Part shown: positions 7,347 through 16,209 of the stretch, piece by piece | Layout of the letters: each line of letters opens with the position of its first letter | Numbering within the stretch: position 1 is the first letter of the stretch | From: an uncultured Muribaculaceae bacterium | Lineage (GTDB): Bacteria; Bacteroidota; Bacteroidia; Bacteroidales; Muribaculaceae | DNA length: 64,000 bases | NCBI GenBank assembly: GCA_947628305.1 | Contig: CANQZG010000002.1 | Coordinates: 1 to 64,000, forward strand | Direction: 5' to 3' | Position numbers and translations under genes: made by a program | The notes under the pieces: generated by a model | Told to the model about the DNA's origin: nothing | Databases searched by the model: none | What the model saw: only the letters and a program-made list of their open reading frames with translations

Positions 7347-8650
7347 CGCTTTTTCAGTATTGAGGTTGTTGAGCCTTTGGCGTAATAAGTTGTAAGTTCG
7401 GCCCCGTCGGGCAACGTGGAGGGGTCGCTTATGCTGCGTCCGTCATGACGTGTGATGGTGTATCCACGTCTAAGGGTGGCTGTGGGGGAGAGGATTTGTA
7501 GCATATCGTAGAGGTTGTCGAGACGGTCGTTGTGGCGTTTGACAGTGAATGTCAGAGAAGAACCGATGTTTTGTTTTATGGAATCAAGGGTCGATTTCGC
7601 CGAGGTGATGCGCGAGTGTCCGTTGGCGGCGAGTCCCACGGTCATGCGTGCCAGATTGGCCGAACATCGGTCGATGCATCCCGATGGCGCGAGCCTGATT
7701 ATCTCCTCTATATGGGCGAGTTGTTCACTGCTGCCTGCGAAACGGTCTCGCGCGGCCGCAAGGATGGCGTTCCCGAGTGTGGATAGACGGTCAAGTGCCT
7801 GTTGGCCTTGCGAGATTAGCCATTCGGCGGCAGCTGTAGGTGTCTTTACACGTTTACAAGCCACGTAGTCAAGCACTGTCACATCGCGTTCGTGCCCTAT
7901 TCCCACAACCACAGGTAGCGGGAAACATGCCACGTTGGCCGCGAGGTCGTAGTCGTCAAACGCCTCAAGGTCGCTTGTCGCGCCTCCTCCACGGATGATG
8001 ACGACGCAGTCCCAGGCACCGGCCTCGGCGGCGATGCTTTCAAGTGCTCCGATTACGGCTGTCGGAGTCTTGTCTCCCTGCATGACGGCGGGGAACAGTC
8101 GCGCGTTGAAACGTATATGCGCCGGGTTGTGGAACAGTTGGTTGATGAAGTCACCATAACCGGCCGCTCCCGGGGCCGATATGACTGCGACACGCTGTGG
8201 GACGGATGGAAAGGAAAGTTCACGGTTCATGCCGATGATTCCCTCTTTTTCAAGCCGGGCGAGTATCTCCCGTCGGCGGCGTACAGCTTCACCAAGGGTG
8301 TAGGAAGGGTCGATGTCATTGATGACGAGTTTGAACCCGTATACGGCGTGATAGTCGACCGACACGAGCAGACGCACTTTCATCCCCGATGAGAACTGTT
8401 GTCCTGTGGCATTCATGAAGTCAGGTGCGAGACGGCTGTAACGTGTCGCCCATATAACGGCCCGTGCCCTCGCGAGGGTCGTGTTGCCGTCACCGCTTTT
8501 GTCAATCAGTTCAAGGTAGCAGTGGCCACCCCTGACGGCCACATCGCTGGTCTCGGCGACAATCCACACCTGTTTTAGTGACGGGTCGTTCAGGTGCATC
8601 GTCACGATGTCGCTCAATTGCCGCAGGGTGATTGTCGGGTCGTGGGTCAT
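7343..8650 (-). CDS. xseA: Exodeoxyribonuclease VII large subunit
   Basis: 435 residues. An N-terminal OB fold (ITLRQLSDIVTMHLND...VWIVAETSD) binds single-stranded DNA. The central catalytic region contains the family signatures VAVISAPGAAGYGDF, VVIIRGGGATSDLEAFDDYDLA and VVVGIGHERDVTVLDYVA, and a long helical C-terminal part (about residues 285-410) binds XseB. It works in the cytoplasm in mismatch and damage repair. It overlaps both the upstream DUF3256 gene and the downstream xseB by four bases, so the three are one translational unit. Confidence 0.95.
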   Translation of the reverse strand: MTHDPTITLRQLSDIVTMHLNDPSLKQVWIVAETSDVAVRGGHCYLELIDKSGDGNTTLARARAVIWATRYSRLAPDFMNATGQQFSSGMKVRLLVSVDYHAVYGFKLVINDIDPSYTLGEAVRRRREILARLEKEGIIGMNRELSFPSVPQRVAVISAPGAAGYGDFINQLFHNPAHIRFNARLFPAVMQGDKTPTAVIGALESIAAEAGAWDCVVIIRGGGATSDLEAFDDYDLAANVACFPLPVVVGIGHERDVTVLDYVACKRVKTPTAAAEWLISQGQQALDRLSTLGNAILAAARDRFAGSSEQLAHIEEIIRLAPSGCIDRCSANLARMTVGLAANGHSRITSAKSTLDSIKQNIGSSLTFTVKRHNDRLDNLYDMLQILSPTATLRRGYTITRHDGRSISDPSTLPDGAELTTYYAKGSTTSILKKR

Positions 8651-9363
8651 TTCTGCAACTTGAATTTCTTGCCGTCCCAGCGGTAATGCAGCTCCTTTTT
8701 AAGCAAAGCCGATACACTGTCGCGGTCGGCTTCGGCCACCAGGTCGTTGACGTTGTTGGAGAGTGTCAGCGTCTTTGTCGCAGGGGAATAGGTGTAGGAC
8801 ACGGGCATGAACGGCACGAGCCGCTCAACGTCCTGTCGGTTTTGTTTCCCGTTATCGGTGAGCCATTCTTTTATGGAGGGGATGGTGAAAACCTTGTGCT
8901 GCGGGAGCGGTGTCATGGATACGGAATCCCCCGCGAGTTTTGTCATCTCGAAAAATGAAATCTTGCTGTCGGGTTGTGGCAGCGCGTAGGTTGTTATCAT
9001 TGCCACAACTTCCTTTTTACCTGACGGAAGCAGACAGAGTGTGACAGATGACGCCGGGGTGATTTCGGCAGTAAGTTTGTCGGGGGTAAGCGATGTTATC
9101 CTTGATTTTCCGGCAAGCGCGTTGGCCGACGGTGTTTTCATGCCGCTTGCAAAATAGTCAATCATGTCGAGGCGCACATTCCCCTGTAACAGTGGCAACG
9201 CGACATCGGGCAAAGCGATGAACGCGGCGCACACCGGGTATCGGGCCACGTTCTTGTCATCGATGGCTACAGTGTCAGTCGCCACGACCTCCTCGACAAT
9301 TTCCTGTGCAGGAATCGCTGTCACTGTAAATAGTGTCAGTAATGATAAAAAGAGAGTTCTCAC
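8647..9363 (-). CDS. DUF3256 family exported protein
   Basis: 238 residues beginning at a GTG codon; no better ATG lies near the signal peptide MRTLFLSLLTLFTVTAIPAQ. The mature part carries the DUF3256 pattern, with FIALPDVALPLLQGNVRLDMIDYFASGM near the N terminus and a series of short beta strands after it. The family is confined to Bacteroidales and has no established function. It begins 9 bp after the helicase gene and overlaps xseA by four bases. That placement between RNA- and DNA-processing genes probably reflects operon history rather than a shared role, since this protein should be periplasmic or outer-membrane linked. Confidence 0.8.
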   Translation of the reverse strand: MRTLFLSLLTLFTVTAIPAQEIVEEVVATDTVAIDDKNVARYPVCAAFIALPDVALPLLQGNVRLDMIDYFASGMKTPSANALAGKSRITSLTPDKLTAEITPASSVTLCLLPSGKKEVVAMITTYALPQPDSKISFFEMTKLAGDSVSMTPLPQHKVFTIPSIKEWLTDNGKQNRQDVERLVPFMPVSYTYSPATKTLTLSNNVNDLVAEADRDSVSALLKKELHYRWDGKKFKLQK

Positions 9364-9371
9364 GCTGTTGG

Positions 9372-11162
9372 TTATTTTTTGCGTTTACGGGAGGTCGCCT
9401 TGGATGCCTTTTTGCTTCCTCCGCGTCCTTTTTTCATGAAATACTCGGCCACGGTCTCCTCGTGAGGGTCGTTCTTTGAACGACGGCTCGAGGCTTTGGC
9501 ATAGTTCTTGGAGGGGTCGGCGACCTCGCTGTATATGCGTTTGCCGAAGAAGTCTGCCCCGGTCAGTCCGGCCACCACACGTGAGGCATCGGCCTTCTTG
9601 ACATCAAACAGCGAGTAGCCGGGTAGAAGGTCTATGCGGCCAACATCGACCCGTTGTTGCCCTTTGGTGTTTCGGTTGAGCAGTTCGATGAGGTTTCCTG
9701 CGAAGAATCCGTCTGATTTACCCACATTGATATAGATGCGGGCCATTCCGCGTTCGGCTGTACGACGGTCTTTCTCGCGGTCGTTGCGTGGTTTGCTCTC
9801 TTTCTCTTTTCGTTCTTTTTTCGGCTTCTCGTCGATAAAGTCGATGGACGGCGCGTCTTTGTAATATTCCAGCAGACGGTTGAACTCAAGGGACAGGACG
9901 CGTTTGAGCAAATCCTCCTCCGACAGCCATTCGAGTTTGCGGCGTACGCCGGGTATGTATTTGCCTATCGCATCTTCGTCAACTTTAACTCGTTCGATAC
10001 GGTCGGCGAGGTTGTAAAGTTGTTTCTCGATGATATGCTCGGGGGTGGGTACCTCCTTGCGCTCAAAGGTTTTGCCTATGATTCGTTCGATTTCGCGCAG
10101 TCTGCCTTTCTCGCGTGAATGTATTATGGCGATTGAGACTCCGGTCTTGCCCGCACGTCCCGTTCTGCCCGAGCGGTGGGTATAGACCGCAGTGTCGTCG
10201 GGCAACCCGTAATTGATGACGTGGGTGAGGTCGTCGACATCGAGCCCGCGTGCCGCTACGTCGGTGGCGACGAGGAGGGAGATTACGCGGTCGCGGAACT
10301 TCTTCATCACGATGTCGCGCTGTTGCTGCGAGAGGTCGCCGTGCAGCGCATCGGCGTTATATCCGTCCTGAATCAGTTTGTCGGCGATTTCCTGTGTGTC
10401 GCGTCGTGTCCGGCAGAAGATGAGGGCGTATATGTTCGGGTTGTTATCGGCGATACGCTTCAATGCGAGATATTTGTCACGCGCGTTCACCATGTAATAT
10501 ATGTGTCGAACGTTGGCTGCGCCTTCGTTGCGTGTGCCGATGACAAATTCCACAGGGTCTTTCATGTACTGCTTGGCGATTTTGGCGATATCGGGTGGCA
10601 TCGTCGCCGAGAACATCAGCATTTTGCGGTCCTCGGGGACGTGTGACAATATATCGTTGATAGAGTCGAGGAATCCCATGTTGAGCATCTCGTCGGCCTC
10701 GTCAAGCACCACTGTGTGGACGTTCTCAAGGTTGACCACTCCACGGTTTATGAGGTCTATGAGACGGCCCGGGGTGGCGACTATTATTTGAACCCCGGCC
10801 TTGAGCGAGCGTATCTGGCTCTCGATTGATGAACCGCCGTATACAGGCAACACCTTTACGGCGGGGATATATTTTGAGAAATCGGCGAGGTCGCTTCCTA
10901 TCTGTAGGCACAGTTCGCGGGTTGGCGACAATATGAGGGCCTGTGGTCTGTTTATTTCGGGGTTGATGCGTTGTAACACGGGAAGTCCGAATGCGGCGGT
11001 CTTTCCTGTGCCTGTTTGGGCGAGTGCGACCACATCGCCGCTGTTGTTGTCGAGCAGATGAGGAATCACTTTTTCCTGTACGGGCATCGGATTTTCGAAA
11101 CCCAGTTCCTCAACGGCGCGTAACAGCTCGTCGTTCACGCCCAATTCTTTAAATGTTTTCAT
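9372..11162 (-). CDS. deaD: DEAD-box ATP-dependent RNA helicase with DbpA-type RNA-binding domain
   Basis: 596 residues. Both RecA-like domains are complete: Q motif near residue 25, Walker A AQTGTGKTAAFG, motif Ia PTRELCLQI, DEAD box VVLDEADEML, SAT, and the motif VI region HRSGRTGRAGKTG. After a linker there is a DbpA-like RNA-binding domain (about residues 465-540, MARIYINVGKSDGFFAGNLIELL) and a strongly basic tail (KKASKATSRKRKK). This architecture matches CsdA/DeaD helicases that act in ribosome assembly, cold adaptation and mRNA decay. A TATCTTTG promoter element lies 21 bp before the start. Confidence 0.93.
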   Translation of the reverse strand: MKTFKELGVNDELLRAVEELGFENPMPVQEKVIPHLLDNNSGDVVALAQTGTGKTAAFGLPVLQRINPEINRPQALILSPTRELCLQIGSDLADFSKYIPAVKVLPVYGGSSIESQIRSLKAGVQIIVATPGRLIDLINRGVVNLENVHTVVLDEADEMLNMGFLDSINDILSHVPEDRKMLMFSATMPPDIAKIAKQYMKDPVEFVIGTRNEGAANVRHIYYMVNARDKYLALKRIADNNPNIYALIFCRTRRDTQEIADKLIQDGYNADALHGDLSQQQRDIVMKKFRDRVISLLVATDVAARGLDVDDLTHVINYGLPDDTAVYTHRSGRTGRAGKTGVSIAIIHSREKGRLREIERIIGKTFERKEVPTPEHIIEKQLYNLADRIERVKVDEDAIGKYIPGVRRKLEWLSEEDLLKRVLSLEFNRLLEYYKDAPSIDFIDEKPKKERKEKESKPRNDREKDRRTAERGMARIYINVGKSDGFFAGNLIELLNRNTKGQQRVDVGRIDLLPGYSLFDVKKADASRVVAGLTGADFFGKRIYSEVADPSKNYAKASSRRSKNDPHEETVAEYFMKKGRGGSKKASKATSRKRKK

Positions 11163-11182
11163 ATTTTAACTTAATTACCCTA

Positions 11183-11190
11183 CAAAGATA
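11183..11190 (-). promoter_or_regulatory. -7 promoter element of deaD
   Basis: TATCTTTG on the minus strand matches the Bacteroidetes TAnnTTTG element 21 bp before the start codon. No good TTTG element is seen at the usual distance. Confidence 0.5.
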
Positions 11191-11276
11191 CAACACACCC
11201 GCGACAAAAAAGTGCATTGTAACATAATTTTATTAACAAATGGGATTTGTGATTAGGACAGGTATACGGAAAATTG

Positions 11277-11284
11277 TAATTTTG
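11277..11284 (+). promoter_or_regulatory. -7 promoter element of rsmA-mgtE
   Basis: TAATTTTG, 18 bp before the chosen rsmA ATG at 11303. It makes the upstream in-frame ATG at 11240 impossible as the start on this transcript. Confidence 0.55.
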
Positions 11285-11302
11285 TGTCAGATTACACAAG
11301 TT

Positions 11303-12097
11303 ATGCAGAAAGTAAAGCCGAAAAAGTCATTGGGACAGCATTTCCTCACCGACCTGTCAATCGCCGGACGCATCGCATCGACATTGGACGGGTTCAAGGG
11401 ACTGCCTGTTATTGAGGTAGGCCCTGGAATGGGTGTGCTCACGCAGTTTCTCATCAGTGAGGGACATGATGTGAAGGTCGCCGAAATCGACGGTGAGAGT
11501 GTGGCCTATCTCAAAGAAAATTATCCTGAACTGGAGGGACGTATCATCGACGGGGACTTTCTGAAACTTGACCTTGCCGAGCTTTACCCGGACGGGCAAA
11601 AATTCTGCGTAATCGGGAATTATCCCTATAATATATCGTCCCAGATATTCTTTCACGTGCTCGACTACCGTGACCAGGTGACGTGTTGTTCGGGCATGTT
11701 GCAGCGGGAGGTCGCCGAGCGGCTGGCCGCTTCCCCGGGCACTAAGTCCCGTGGGATATTGAGCGTGCTGTTGCAGATGTGGTATGACATCGAGTATCTG
11801 TTCACCGTCCCCCCGGGGGTGTTCAATCCGCCTCCGAAGGTTCAGAGCGGTGTCATAAGGATGACCCGTAACAATGTGACTGACGCCGGGTGTGACGAAC
11901 GGCTGTTCAAGACGATTGTCAAGACGACGTTCGGTCAGCGGCGCAAAACGATACGTAACTCAATACGCGGTTTGCTTCCAGCCGGAGTACCGATGCCCGA
12001 AACGCCGTTGCTGGCGATGCGTCCCGAGCAATTGAGCGTCGCCCAGTTCATCGAATTAACCAATATTGTCTCACAGCTTCGCAAGGACGATAAATGA
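11303..12097 (+). CDS. rsmA: 16S rRNA dimethyladenosine transferase
   Basis: 264 residues. KsgA/RsmA uses S-adenosylmethionine to dimethylate two adjacent adenosines near the 3' end of 16S rRNA during 30S maturation. Visible motifs: the N-terminal KPKKSLGQHFLTD signature, the SAM-binding loop VIEVGPGMGVLT and the catalytic GNYPYNISSQI. The C-terminal helical domain follows from about residue 190. Start 11303 is preferred over 11240 because family members begin just before KKSLGQHF and a promoter element lies between the two. The stop overlaps the mgtE start by four bases. Confidence 0.95.
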   Translation: MQKVKPKKSLGQHFLTDLSIAGRIASTLDGFKGLPVIEVGPGMGVLTQFLISEGHDVKVAEIDGESVAYLKENYPELEGRIIDGDFLKLDLAELYPDGQKFCVIGNYPYNISSQIFFHVLDYRDQVTCCSGMLQREVAERLAASPGTKSRGILSVLLQMWYDIEYLFTVPPGVFNPPPKVQSGVIRMTRNNVTDAGCDERLFKTIVKTTFGQRRKTIRNSIRGLLPAGVPMPETPLLAMRPEQLSVAQFIELTNIVSQLRKDDK

Positions 12098-13458
12098 AAG
12101 AGTTTTCCAACGCATATCTCGAACATATACGTGACATAGTCAGTCGCCGCGATGACAAGGCGGCACGCACGGAGCTTGCCGACCTGCACCCGGCCGACAT
12201 CGCCGAGTTGTATCAGGACCTTGACCTTGAGGAGGCCGAGTATCTTTATCGTCTTCTTGACGATGATGTGGCTGCCGATGTGTTGATGGAACTTGACGAG
12301 GATGACCGGCGCAAGTTGTTGAGCACGATGCCGGCCGAGGAAATCGCCAAGCAGTTCATCGACCACCTTGACACTGACGATGCGGTCGATATAATCCAGG
12401 AACTCGACGAGGAGGACCGTGAGAAGATTCTTAGCCACATCGATGATGTGGAACAGGCGGGTGACATCATCGACCTGTTGAAGTATGACGAGGATACCGC
12501 CGGCGGTCTCATGGGTACCGAGATGATTGTCGTCAACGAGAACTGGAGCATGCCCGAATGTATCAAACAGATGAGGATGCAGGCCGAGGACATGGACGAA
12601 ATCTATAATGTCTATGTGGTCGATAACGACTATAAGCTGCGCGGGGTGTTGCCGTTGAAGGAGTTAATCACGCATCCGTCGGTATCCAAAATCAAACATG
12701 TCATGGAGGATGACCCTGTGTCGGTCAAGACCGACACCAATATCGATGACGTCGCTCTTGATTTTGAGAAATATGACGTCGTGGCGATGCCGGTCGTCGA
12801 TTCTATAGGCCGTCTTGTGGGGCGTATAACGGTCGATGATGTCATGGACACGGTGCGTGAGAGCAACGAGCGTGACTACCAGTTGGCATCGGGTCTTTCA
12901 AGTGACGTTGAGACCGATGACACCCTGTTTACACAGACCAAGGCGCGTCTCCCATGGTTGTTGATAGGGATGATTGGAGGATTGTGCAACTCGGTCATAC
13001 TCGGCAACTTCACCGATGGATTCGCAGTTGACCCCGCGTTGGCGTTGTTTATCCCTCTAATAGGCGGTACGGGCGGAAATGTCGGTACACAGTCGTCGGC
13101 GATTGTGGTGCAGGGTCTCGCCAACGGTTCGCTCGATATCAAGAATTCGGCACGTCAATTGTTGAAAGAGCTTGGGGTGGGTCTAATCAACGGCTGCATA
13201 ATATCGCTGTTGGTGTTCGCCTATAATTTCTTCCGTCTCGGAGCGGGGCATCAGGTCACGACAATCGCAGTGTCGCTGTCGTTGTTCTCTGTCGTGATGT
13301 TCGCCTCGGTGTTCGGTACGTTTGTCCCCTTGACCCTCGAACGTTTCAAAATCGACCCCGCTCTCGCCACCGGCCCCTTCATCTCCATCACCAACGACAT
13401 CATCGGCATGGTGATTTACATGTCGATTTCCACCGCCCTCATCGCCGCCTTCGCCTGA
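12094..13458 (+). CDS. mgtE: Magnesium transporter MgtE
   Basis: 454 residues in the standard order: MgtE N-terminal superhelical domain (about 20-130, rich in LxxxDxADVLxELDEDDR repeats), two CBS domains (about 135-260) that sense cytoplasmic Mg2+, and a membrane domain of five helices from about 285 to the end. That domain contains the LFIPLIGGTGGNVGTQSSA pore segment and the FISITNDIIGMVIYM stretch. It conducts Mg2+ inward and is gated closed by bound Mg2+. Coupled to rsmA by a 4-bp overlap, a neighbourhood seen in other Bacteroidales. Confidence 0.95.
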   Translation: MKEFSNAYLEHIRDIVSRRDDKAARTELADLHPADIAELYQDLDLEEAEYLYRLLDDDVAADVLMELDEDDRRKLLSTMPAEEIAKQFIDHLDTDDAVDIIQELDEEDREKILSHIDDVEQAGDIIDLLKYDEDTAGGLMGTEMIVVNENWSMPECIKQMRMQAEDMDEIYNVYVVDNDYKLRGVLPLKELITHPSVSKIKHVMEDDPVSVKTDTNIDDVALDFEKYDVVAMPVVDSIGRLVGRITVDDVMDTVRESNERDYQLASGLSSDVETDDTLFTQTKARLPWLLIGMIGGLCNSVILGNFTDGFAVDPALALFIPLIGGTGGNVGTQSSAIVVQGLANGSLDIKNSARQLLKELGVGLINGCIISLLVFAYNFFRLGAGHQVTTIAVSLSLFSVVMFASVFGTFVPLTLERFKIDPALATGPFISITNDIIGMVIYMSISTALIAAFA

Positions 13459-13490
13459 AAACATAATCCCGATATAATAATATTTGTACC

Positions 13491-14177
13491 ATGAAAAAGC
13501 ATATAGTGTTATTGACAGTCCTGCTGATGAACGTATTTGTAGCTATTGCACAGGATGATGTAAATTTTATAGATGACAAAATGAAAGATGATTATCTTTT
13601 GGCATCTCCTAATGAAAAGCTGCGATTGGATTCAATCAATTCAATATTTGTAGAACAATTTAAAAAGCGGCAAGTAAGTGGTTTTGGGAATGTTTTGTTC
13701 GGAATGGTTAAGGAGGATGTTTTGCCAATGTTGAAAAACAAGTTTGGAAATCCATCGGATTCGGATTTTGGGAATAGTATTGATTTTAAAAATATTAGGT
13801 ATGCTGGTTTTAGTTTTGATAAGGCATATTTTAATTTTCAGTCTGATGGTATAAAAAGCTATTTGAATGGCTGTGTCTTATTGAAAACTGCGAAATCCAA
13901 GCAAGAGGTTGAGACTATTCAATCTAATTTGAAAATGACACTCTCTAAGAAATATAATGATTTGGTAGAGGGAACTGATGAAAAAGGATTTAAACTTTAT
14001 TCAGGAGGTATTTCTCCATTATGGGACGGTAATTTGTATAATCTGAGTCTTGATGACTTTGCTGCGGTTAGAATAGATGCCATCGAGTATACGAGGGATG
14101 TAGTTGAGGTTTTTGGATATAGATATGCGGTTAGGATTGTATATGGGCCGTATAATTATGTGAAAGAGGAATTTTAG
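13491..14177 (+). CDS. Exported protein of unknown function, A/T-rich orphan
   Basis: 228 residues. A signal peptide (MKKHIVLLTVLLMNVFVAIAQ) precedes a mature domain with no motif I recognise; GFGNVLFGMVKEDVLPMLKNKFGNP near residue 65 reads like a repeated small beta-alpha unit. The sequence is much richer in A/T than mgtE just upstream. Its stop codon shares a base with the palindrome at 14177-14191 that opens the RAYT element. Recent acquisition is plausible. No catalytic or binding motif is visible. Confidence 0.6.
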   Translation: MKKHIVLLTVLLMNVFVAIAQDDVNFIDDKMKDDYLLASPNEKLRLDSINSIFVEQFKKRQVSGFGNVLFGMVKEDVLPMLKNKFGNPSDSDFGNSIDFKNIRYAGFSFDKAYFNFQSDGIKSYLNGCVLLKTAKSKQEVETIQSNLKMTLSKKYNDLVEGTDEKGFKLYSGGISPLWDGNLYNLSLDDFAAVRIDAIEYTRDVVEVFGYRYAVRIVYGPYNYVKEEF

Positions 14178-14246
14178 AGGTCGGAGACCTCGTGTCTGTC
14201 CGAAACCCCATTATAAGGCGAGCGTCAGCGATGCCGCGATATGGGG
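14177..14246 (+). repeat. REP copy, left flank of the RAYT gene
   Basis: The outer palindrome at 14177-14191 (6-bp arms) is followed by a CCCCAT...ATGGGG hairpin at 14206-14246 with an imperfect GCGAGCG/CGATGCCGC core. It is the inverted counterpart of 14799-14867. Confidence 0.75.
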
Positions 14247-14295
14247 TAGTTGTATGGTAGGAGATGAGAACCTCGGAGTGGTTCAGCTGTGTAGG

Positions 14296-14724
14296 TCAAC
14301 TTAGCAACCAGTCTTTCCATTCAATCCCGACACTCCTGCAAATGGATGCCATCTCGTCATCAAATGACACGGAGCGGTGATGTTCAGGTTGTAATTTGAT
14401 ATATTCTATTGTTGACTGGATGCCTTCACGGCTGCGGGCAAACGCGAAATATTCCTTACCCCATTTCTCAAAATCAGGGAACATCCCGCATTGTTTCATC
14501 CAACGGCTGCTCTCCTTCTTGTCTTTAAGGGCGTGATTGGGATTCAAGTCAAATAATATATGCACATGGTCTTCAACGCCACCAATTCGGTAGAGTTTGC
14601 AGTCGCGCTCTTGTAACAATCGCCAGATAAAGCGGTATAAGACCTCCCGGTTTTGGCTATTGATTGTCATTCGACGACGGTAGGTGTTGATAACGGCGTG
14701 TATGGGATTGCTGACTTTGCTCAT
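14296..14724 (-). CDS. REP-associated / IS200-like Y1 tyrosine transposase
   Basis: 142 residues from the chosen start MSKVSNPIHAVINTYRRRM; an ATG 36 bp upstream is also in frame. The GGVEDHVHILFDL segment contains the HUH metal-binding pair (HVH), and the STIEYIKLQPEHHR segment carries the catalytic tyrosine about 60 residues later, as in IS200/IS605 and RAYT proteins. Such enzymes cut single-stranded DNA at hairpins. Flanking REP copies favour a domesticated RAYT over a mobile IS200. The reading frame looks intact. Orientation is opposite to the upstream orphan gene. Confidence 0.85.
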   Translation of the reverse strand: MSKVSNPIHAVINTYRRRMTINSQNREVLYRFIWRLLQERDCKLYRIGGVEDHVHILFDLNPNHALKDKKESSRWMKQCGMFPDFEKWGKEYFAFARSREGIQSTIEYIKLQPEHHRSVSFDDEMASICRSVGIEWKDWLLS

Positions 14725-14798
14725 CTCCGACAAAGATAACAATGTGATTTTACACGGCAAAACATCTCCGACGTTTTTCTACATATTCGGTCGATTGA

Positions 14799-14867
14799 CC
14801 CCATATCGCGGCATCGCTTACGCTCGCCTAATATGGGGTTTCGGACAGCAGTGAGGTCTCCGACCTC
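14799..14867 (-). repeat. REP copy, right flank of the RAYT gene
   Basis: CCCCATAT...ATATGGGG hairpin at 14799-14838, TTTCGGACA, then GAGGTCTCCGACCTC at 14853-14867. It is followed on the plus strand by T6, so it can also act as a terminator, and it lies 4 bp beyond the end of the next minus-strand gene. Confidence 0.75.
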
Positions 14868-14871
14868 TTTT

Positions 14872-15594
14872 TTACTTTTCGTTGTCGAGGTTGAGCGGTG
14901 GGTTACCCTGGGCGAGGTATTGCTCGTAGAGGGTGAGGAGAATCGAGGGGTTGTCTACAAGTTCTTTGCGATGAGCATTTTTGTCATCGCCTTTGTCGAG
15001 GTAGGCTTCAATGAATTTGTGCAGTTCGGGGGCTTTTTTCTTCAAGTGGTGGGACAGGTAATATGGTTGGTAACGGCCGTTTATCATGAATGGATAGGCG
15101 GCGTCATCGCCCTTGAATTTTACTCCGATGGCGGGGACGAGCCGTTGTTGGCTGTTGCGTCCCCCCGTGCTCTCAAAGACGCTCCATTGCAGGATTTCAC
15201 CTGACGGACGGCTGTTGAGGACAAACGCGAAACCACGCATTTTGTTGTTGGATTTGAACATCCTCGGGGCGTTTATCATTGTGGATACATAGAGCGCGCC
15301 TTCGGGGTAACCTTCCGATGCCTCGAGGAAGCGGTAGGCCTTGATGTCGTCGGCGCTGTAACCCTTAGTCTCGCCCCCTTTGGCCTCGAGTCCGAAATTG
15401 ATGTACTTGTGTATCGAGCCTGTCTTGGAAAAGAGGTTTTTCAATCCTGTTTTAAGATTATGACGCATATATCCGTCGATGCTGTCGCCTTCGTTGGTGT
15501 AGATTCTGATGCGGTTGCTCTCGGGGTCACCGGCTGTCGCCACAAATGTCGCGCCGTAGATGACGCATAGGAGGAAAAGAAAGATATGTCTCAT
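14872..15594 (-). CDS. Exported protein of unknown function, second gene of a two-gene operon
   Basis: 240 residues. The signal peptide MRHIFLFLLCVIYGATFVATAG is followed by IRIYTNEGDSIDGYMRHNL, which reads like the start of a domain that places a substituent on a beta sheet, and by many aromatic and basic residues. No known family recognised. The charged C-terminal helix (about 195-235) contains HKFIEAYLDKGDDKNAHRKEL. It starts 18 bp after the stop of 15613-16209, so the two are probably co-transcribed from the promoter at 16232-16239. Both proteins are exported, suggesting a shared envelope role that I cannot name. Confidence 0.6.
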   Translation of the reverse strand: MRHIFLFLLCVIYGATFVATAGDPESNRIRIYTNEGDSIDGYMRHNLKTGLKNLFSKTGSIHKYINFGLEAKGGETKGYSADDIKAYRFLEASEGYPEGALYVSTMINAPRMFKSNNKMRGFAFVLNSRPSGEILQWSVFESTGGRNSQQRLVPAIGVKFKGDDAAYPFMINGRYQPYYLSHHLKKKAPELHKFIEAYLDKGDDKNAHRKELVDNPSILLTLYEQYLAQGNPPLNLDNEK

Positions 15595-15612
15595 GGGATT
15601 GGGGGATATAGG

Positions 15613-16209
15613 TTAAAAATTGAAATTTTCAAGCAGTCTTACGGTCTTGACCCGTGTGGTCCGGGAATTCAGTATGTGTTGGTACAGTTCTATGTCACCT
15701 ATGGCAAGGTCGGCGATTTGTTTCCTGAATTTATCATTCGCCATCTTGGACGGATTGTCAAATTTTTCGATTCCGCCCGGTGTCTTTACGAGGATGACAA
15801 ATTTTCCGCGACACCACACGCCACCGTTCCCTGAGACGTGGTAGCCTTTCTTGCAGAATGCGAAAACCGACAGGCGGTCACCGCCCAGGAACAGGCACCA
15901 TCCGTAGCCGGGTATCATTGTGATGCGGTGTCTGCGCCCCGGGGTGGTGGGTGACCACACGACGACTGAATCGGTCCCGGCGGCTTTAATCTTACATTGC
16001 ACGCGTGCCGAGTGGGTGTAGGCGTCGCTTACGATTTCCACGGGTCGTTTTCCGCGGGGTATCGCCATCATCCGAGGTTTCTCGGCGTTCACAATGGAAT
16101 CGCCTTGAAAGTATATACTTCCTTCGACAAGGTAGCGTGGAACGCCCGCAACGATTACGGTCGTTGATAATATAGTGAAAATAAAGGTTAAAATGAGGTT
16201 TCGTGTCAT
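15613..16209 (-). CDS. Exported protein of unknown function, first gene of a two-gene operon
   Basis: 198 residues. Signal peptide MTRNLILTFIFTILSTTVIVAG, then a beta-rich stretch (YLVEGSIYFQGDSIVNAEKPRMMAIPRGKRPVEIV...) with a cluster of cysteines and glycines at about 120-150 (WCLFLGGDRL, FCKKGYHVSGNGGVWCRGKF). No family recognised. Its promoter and start codon overlap a perfect inverted repeat (16209-16234), so transcription is likely under specific control. The Crp/Fnr-type regulator encoded about 100 bp away on the same strand is an obvious but unproven candidate. Confidence 0.6.
   Translation of the reverse strand: MTRNLILTFIFTILSTTVIVAGVPRYLVEGSIYFQGDSIVNAEKPRMMAIPRGKRPVEIVSDAYTHSARVQCKIKAAGTDSVVVWSPTTPGRRHRITMIPGYGWCLFLGGDRLSVFAFCKKGYHVSGNGGVWCRGKFVILVKTPGGIEKFDNPSKMANDKFRKQIADLAIGDIELYQHILNSRTTRVKTVRLLENFNF

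Larger units (their letters stand above)
14177..14867. mobile_element. RAYT-type element: REP-flanked Y1 transposase unit
   Basis: Roughly 70-bp inverted copies lie at 14177-14246 and 14799-14867. Each opens with the palindrome GAGGTC-GGA-GACCTC, continues through TGTCCGAAA, and ends in a larger palindrome closed by CCCCAT/ATGGGG. Between them lies one Y1 transposase gene. This layout matches REP-associated tyrosine transposases with their cognate REP pair. The copies differ at a few positions only. Confidence 0.75.

Noticed and set aside
14177-14867. A complete IS200 element
   Set aside because: IS200-type elements lack long terminal inverted repeats; the nearly 70-bp inverted REP copies here fit a RAYT unit better.
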